The notes under the pieces: model-generated | The model's input: the letters and a program-made list of their open reading frames with translations, nothing else | Told to the model about the DNA's origin: nothing | The model's database searches: none | Translations under genes and position numbers: made by a program | In this document: positions 1-5,447 of the stretch, in pieces | Layout of the letters: every line of letters starts with the position of its first letter | Position numbering within the stretch: the stretch's first letter is position 1 | Assembly: GCA_027080755.1 (NCBI GenBank) | Contig: JALWQC010000271.1 | Coordinates: 1 to 5,447, forward strand | Reading direction: 5' to 3' | Source: Paracoccaceae bacterium | Lineage (GTDB): Bacteria; Pseudomonadota; Alphaproteobacteria; Rhodobacterales; Rhodobacteraceae | DNA length: 5,447 bases

Positions 1-157
1 TGCGTGCAACACGCTCGAGCGCACCGGAGCCGATACGTTCGGCGACGGATTTCTTTCCGTCGAGCGTCAGGTTGTTCATGAACTTCGTCAGGATGCGATC
101 GCCATATTTGGCGTCCGGCAGAACCTGGCGTTTTTCGGCGGCATGACGTCTGGACAT
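1..157 (-). CDS. rpsG: 30S ribosomal protein S7, N-terminal part (gene runs off the window)
   Basis: Primary 16S rRNA-binding protein that nucleates assembly of the 30S head domain; known in E. coli also as the autogenous repressor of the str operon. The 52 complete codons visible begin [20 protein letters not shown] and continue through the conserved TKFMNN and DGKKSVAER segments, a clear match to the S7 N-terminus (full proteins are about 156 aa, so roughly one third is present). The ATG at 157-155 is chosen because AAGGAG sits 8 nt upstream and the protein begins as S7 does in alphaproteobacteria. It lies 12 nt after the rpsL stop, so the two are surely co-transcribed and probably translationally coupled. 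Odd: at residues 42-44 the family usually has Ile-Val-Tyr, whereas here it reads Ile-Gly-Ser, and residue 31 is Thr where Met is usual. No frameshift is visible. The C-terminal part cannot be judged. Confidence 0.96.
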   Translation of the reverse strand, partial: MSRRHAAEKRQVLPDAKYGDRILTKFMNNLTLDGKKSVAERIGSGALERVAR

Positions 158-165
158 ACTGCTCT

Positions 166-171
166 CTCCTT
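166..171 (-). promoter_or_regulatory. Shine-Dalgarno of rpsG overlapping the rpsL stop codon
   Basis: On the minus strand AAGGAG lies 8 nt before the rpsG ATG, and its first two A's are the last two bases of the rpsL TAA stop (172-170). A ribosome finishing rpsL therefore stands on the rpsG ribosome binding site, which favours coupled translation and fixes the rpsG start. Confidence 0.85.
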
Positions 172-541
172 ATTTCGGACGCTTGGCGCCGTATTTCGAA
201 CGACGCTGACGGCGATCTTTGACACCCTGGGTATCCAGAACACCACGCAGAATGTGGTAGCGGACACCCGGAAGGTCTTTCACACGACCGCCACGGATAA
301 GCACAACGGAGTGCTCCTGAAGGTTGTGTTTTTCACCGGGAATATAACAAATAACCTCGAAACCATTCGTCAGGCGCACTTTGGCGACCTTACGCATAGC
401 CGAGTTCGGTTTTTTCGGTGTAGTCGTGTAAACACGTGTGCATACACCACGCTTCTGCGGACAAGCCTGCAGGTGCTGTGACTTCTGCCGCTTTACCCGC
501 GGTTTACGCGGCTTGCGGATCAGCTGTTGTATCGTTGGCAT
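170..541 (-). CDS. rpsL: 30S ribosomal protein S12
   Basis: S12 lies at the 30S decoding centre, where it affects tRNA selection accuracy and is the classic site of streptomycin-resistance mutations. The 123-aa product is full length and starts [12 protein letters not shown]. Visible landmarks are [20 protein letters not shown] (residues 28-47), [13 protein letters not shown] (84-96) and the basic tail [11 protein letters not shown]. Lys43, Lys88 and Pro91 (Met counted as 1) are the wild-type residues, so no ribosomal streptomycin resistance is predicted. Asp89, the residue methylthiolated by RimO in E. coli, is present. The ATG at 541-539 is chosen because every S12 begins at this motif; the frame stays open upstream to a TTG at 604 but those 21 codons resemble nothing in S12. 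Another ATG at 548-546 is out of frame. First gene of the str operon, with rpsG following after 12 nt. Minor oddity: Cys65 in EVICYIPGE, where Ser is more usual. Confidence 0.98.
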   Translation of the reverse strand: MPTIQQLIRKPRKPRVKRQKSQHLQACPQKRGVCTRVYTTTPKKPNSAMRKVAKVRLTNGFEVICYIPGEKHNLQEHSVVLIRGGRVKDLPGVRYHILRGVLDTQGVKDRRQRRSKYGAKRPK

Positions 542-551
542 TCGGCATAAA

Positions 552-555
552 CCCC
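552..555 (-). promoter_or_regulatory. weak, distant Shine-Dalgarno candidate of rpsL
   Basis: The only purine-rich run ahead of rpsL is GGGG ending 10 nt before the ATG (541). It is a poor match to AGGAGG and the spacing is at the long end. It is only 3 nt from the out-of-frame ATG at 548, which supports 541 as the true start. For one of the most highly expressed genes in the cell this is a surprisingly weak site. Confidence 0.4.
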
Positions 556-602
556 GTTCAACCAGTTTCAACTCGCGCCAAGCACCGAATGTGCAAAACG
601 CC

Positions 603-642
603 AAAAATGCCGCCCACGCAGCCCTTGGGGTTGCGGCGCGGC
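603..642 (-). terminator. terminator-like hairpin in the rpsL leader (possible attenuator)
   Basis: Transcribed on the minus strand, arms GCCGC and GCGGC (5 bp), then CGCA and TGCG (4 bp) across a small internal loop, then CCC and GGG around CAA, form one long imperfect stem at 642-609. It is followed directly by A and five T (607-603). That is the layout of an intrinsic terminator, about 62 nt before the rpsL start and inside its leader. The internal loop makes it weaker than the rpoC terminator. It could be an attenuator, a pause site, or only a structured leader; no competing antiterminator helix was identified. Confidence 0.35.
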
Positions 643-735
643 GAAATTCCAGAGGATCGGGACATGCGTCCGGATCGTGACCGCCAGATTGTGGCTTGTA
701 TCGGGGATCGGCAGATGCCTTACCCGAGCGCCGGA

Positions 736-764
736 TAAATAGAAGGAGTCGCCCCCTATGTCAA
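736..764 (-). promoter_or_regulatory. sigma70-type promoter of the str operon (rpsL-rpsG)
   Basis: On the minus strand a perfect -35 box TTGACA (764-759) is separated by 17 bp from TATTTA (741-736), a weak -10 with only TAT matching the consensus. A strong -35 with a degenerate -10 is common in alphaproteobacteria. The DNA just after the -10, TCCGGCGC, is GC-rich, as in discriminators of stringently controlled rRNA and ribosomal-protein promoters; control by ppGpp/DksA is my inference. The position between the rpoC terminator and rpsL fits a promoter for the str genes. The 5-bp dyad CCCCT/AGGGG brackets the -35 box. Confidence 0.65.
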
Positions 765-914
765 CAGGGGATTACCTGCACCGCCGCTTTATCCCGAATT
801 GGCGGATTTTACGCAATAATAAGGGCTTGCAATCGCGAAAAACCGACCAGCGGCCATTTCCGTTCCTGCTGTTGCACCGGAATCGCCCCGATACAGAATC
901 GCCCTCCGAAACAC
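765..914. other. intergenic spacer between rpoC terminator and str promoter, no gene seen
   Basis: About 150 bases with no coding frame resembling a protein family, no tRNA-like or other RNA fold that I recognise, and no repeat. It contains an AT-rich patch (806-822) about 45-55 bp upstream of the -35 box, which could act as an upstream element, and a T run on the minus strand (842-838) after only a very short stem. Confidence 0.6.
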
Positions 915-943
915 AAAAAGCCCCGCACGATGGCGGGGCTTTT
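915..943 (-). terminator. intrinsic terminator downstream of rpoC
   Basis: A perfect 11-bp stem AAAAGCCCCGC / GCGGGGCTTTT encloses a 6-nt loop. On the minus strand it begins 15 nt after the rpoC stop and ends in five T (919-915). The opposite strand also gives a T-rich run (940-949, TTTTCTTTTT), so it could end transcription in both directions. It should separate the rpoBC unit from the str operon. Confidence 0.93.
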
Positions 944-958
944 CTTTTTGGTCAGAAC

Positions 959-5179
<4,221 letters not shown>

Positions 5180-5187
5180 TCTATGAT

Positions 5188-5191
5188 CCTC
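5188..5191 (-). promoter_or_regulatory. Shine-Dalgarno of rpoC
   Basis: GAGG (within TGAGGAT) lies 8 nt before the ATG at 5179-5177. No comparable site precedes the in-frame ATG of Met15, so the longer start is supported. Confidence 0.75.
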
Positions 5192-5208
5192 AATCTCGTT
5201 GTTTCAGG

Positions 5209-5225
5209 CAAGGGCGCGAACGCCC

Positions 5226-5228
<3 letters not shown>
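5209..5228 (-). other. hairpin in the rpoB-rpoC spacer containing the rpoB stop codon
   Basis: On the minus strand GGGCG, loop TTCG, CGCCC form a perfect 5-bp stem, extended outward by a G-T wobble, an A-T pair and a further wobble. The rpoB TAG stop (5228-5226) forms the outer left arm. No T run follows, so it does not look like a terminator. It might modulate translation between rpoB and rpoC or be an RNase III or stability element; it may also be incidental. Confidence 0.4.

Positions 5229-5447
<219 letters not shown>

Larger units (their letters stand above)
542..729 (-). other. predicted 5' leader of the str operon mRNA
   Basis: If transcription starts about 7 nt past the -10 box, the mRNA has an untranslated leader of roughly 185-190 nt. 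It contains, in order of transcription, an imperfect hairpin at 676-655 (GATC/GATC and GGAC/GTCC arms, one C-C mismatch, GCAT loop), a larger GC-rich hairpin at 642-609 followed by a T run, and the weak ribosome binding region. A 35-codon open frame (665-558) crosses the second hairpin but has no convincing ribosome binding site. I recognise no known riboswitch or protein gene here. The leader boundaries are inferred from the promoter call. Confidence 0.5.

Noticed and set aside
546..548. ATG 7 nt upstream of the rpsL start
   Set aside because: It is out of frame with S12 and only 3 nt from the GGGG run, too close for initiation.
542..604. N-terminal extension of rpsL from a TTG at 604, adding 21 codons
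   Set aside because: S12 proteins start at MPTIQQ; the extra residues match nothing in the family and the TTG lacks a ribosome binding site.
788..832. Additional promoter candidates on the minus strand: TTGCAA-N15-TAAAAT and TTGCGT-N17-GATAAA
   Set aside because: The first has a 15-bp spacer and an imperfect -35; the second matches the -35 consensus at only three positions. Both are weaker than the TTGACA promoter at 764-736; the AT-rich patch may instead be an upstream element.
838..858. Second terminator after rpoC (short stem followed by TTTTT on the minus strand)
   Set aside because: The stem is at most 3-4 bp (CCG/CGG or GGCC/GGTC), too weak for an intrinsic terminator.

Overview
The window is a core-genome segment, read entirely on the minus strand, in the order rpoB (3' end) - rpoC (complete) - terminator - promoter/leader - rpsL (complete) - rpsG (5' end). 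Moderately high GC, the protein variants (S7 starting [10 protein letters not shown], a 123-residue S12, RpoC with the alphaproteobacterial '[13 protein letters not shown]' stretch) and rpoBC lying next to the str genes all point to an alphaproteobacterium. I judge Rhodobacterales (Roseobacter-like) most likely; this is recognition from memory, not a search.

Layout from high to low coordinate, which is the direction of transcription. 5226-5447 is the last 73 codons of rpoB. A 46-nt spacer follows, with a small hairpin that contains the rpoB stop codon and then the rpoC Shine-Dalgarno. rpoC fills 5179-959 and encodes a full-length beta' subunit (1406 aa). A strong intrinsic terminator lies at 943-915. 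Positions 914-765 hold no gene I can support. A sigma70-type promoter (TTGACA, 17-bp spacer, weak -10, GC-rich discriminator) lies at 764-736 and should start a leader of about 185-190 nt before rpsL. That leader contains a terminator-like hairpin followed by five T. rpsL (541-170) is followed after only 12 nt by rpsG, which runs off the window.

Functionally, rpoB and rpoC form the large subunits of RNA polymerase, and rpsL/rpsG begin the str operon (normally followed by fusA and tuf, outside the window). The terminator and new promoter suggest that the two groups are separate transcription units that happen to be adjacent.

I see no mobile element, CRISPR array, RNA gene or novel gene system. 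The items worth checking are regulatory: the possible attenuator in the rpsL leader, a dyad around the -35 box, the lack of room for an E. coli-type S7 operator, and two unusual residues in S7.
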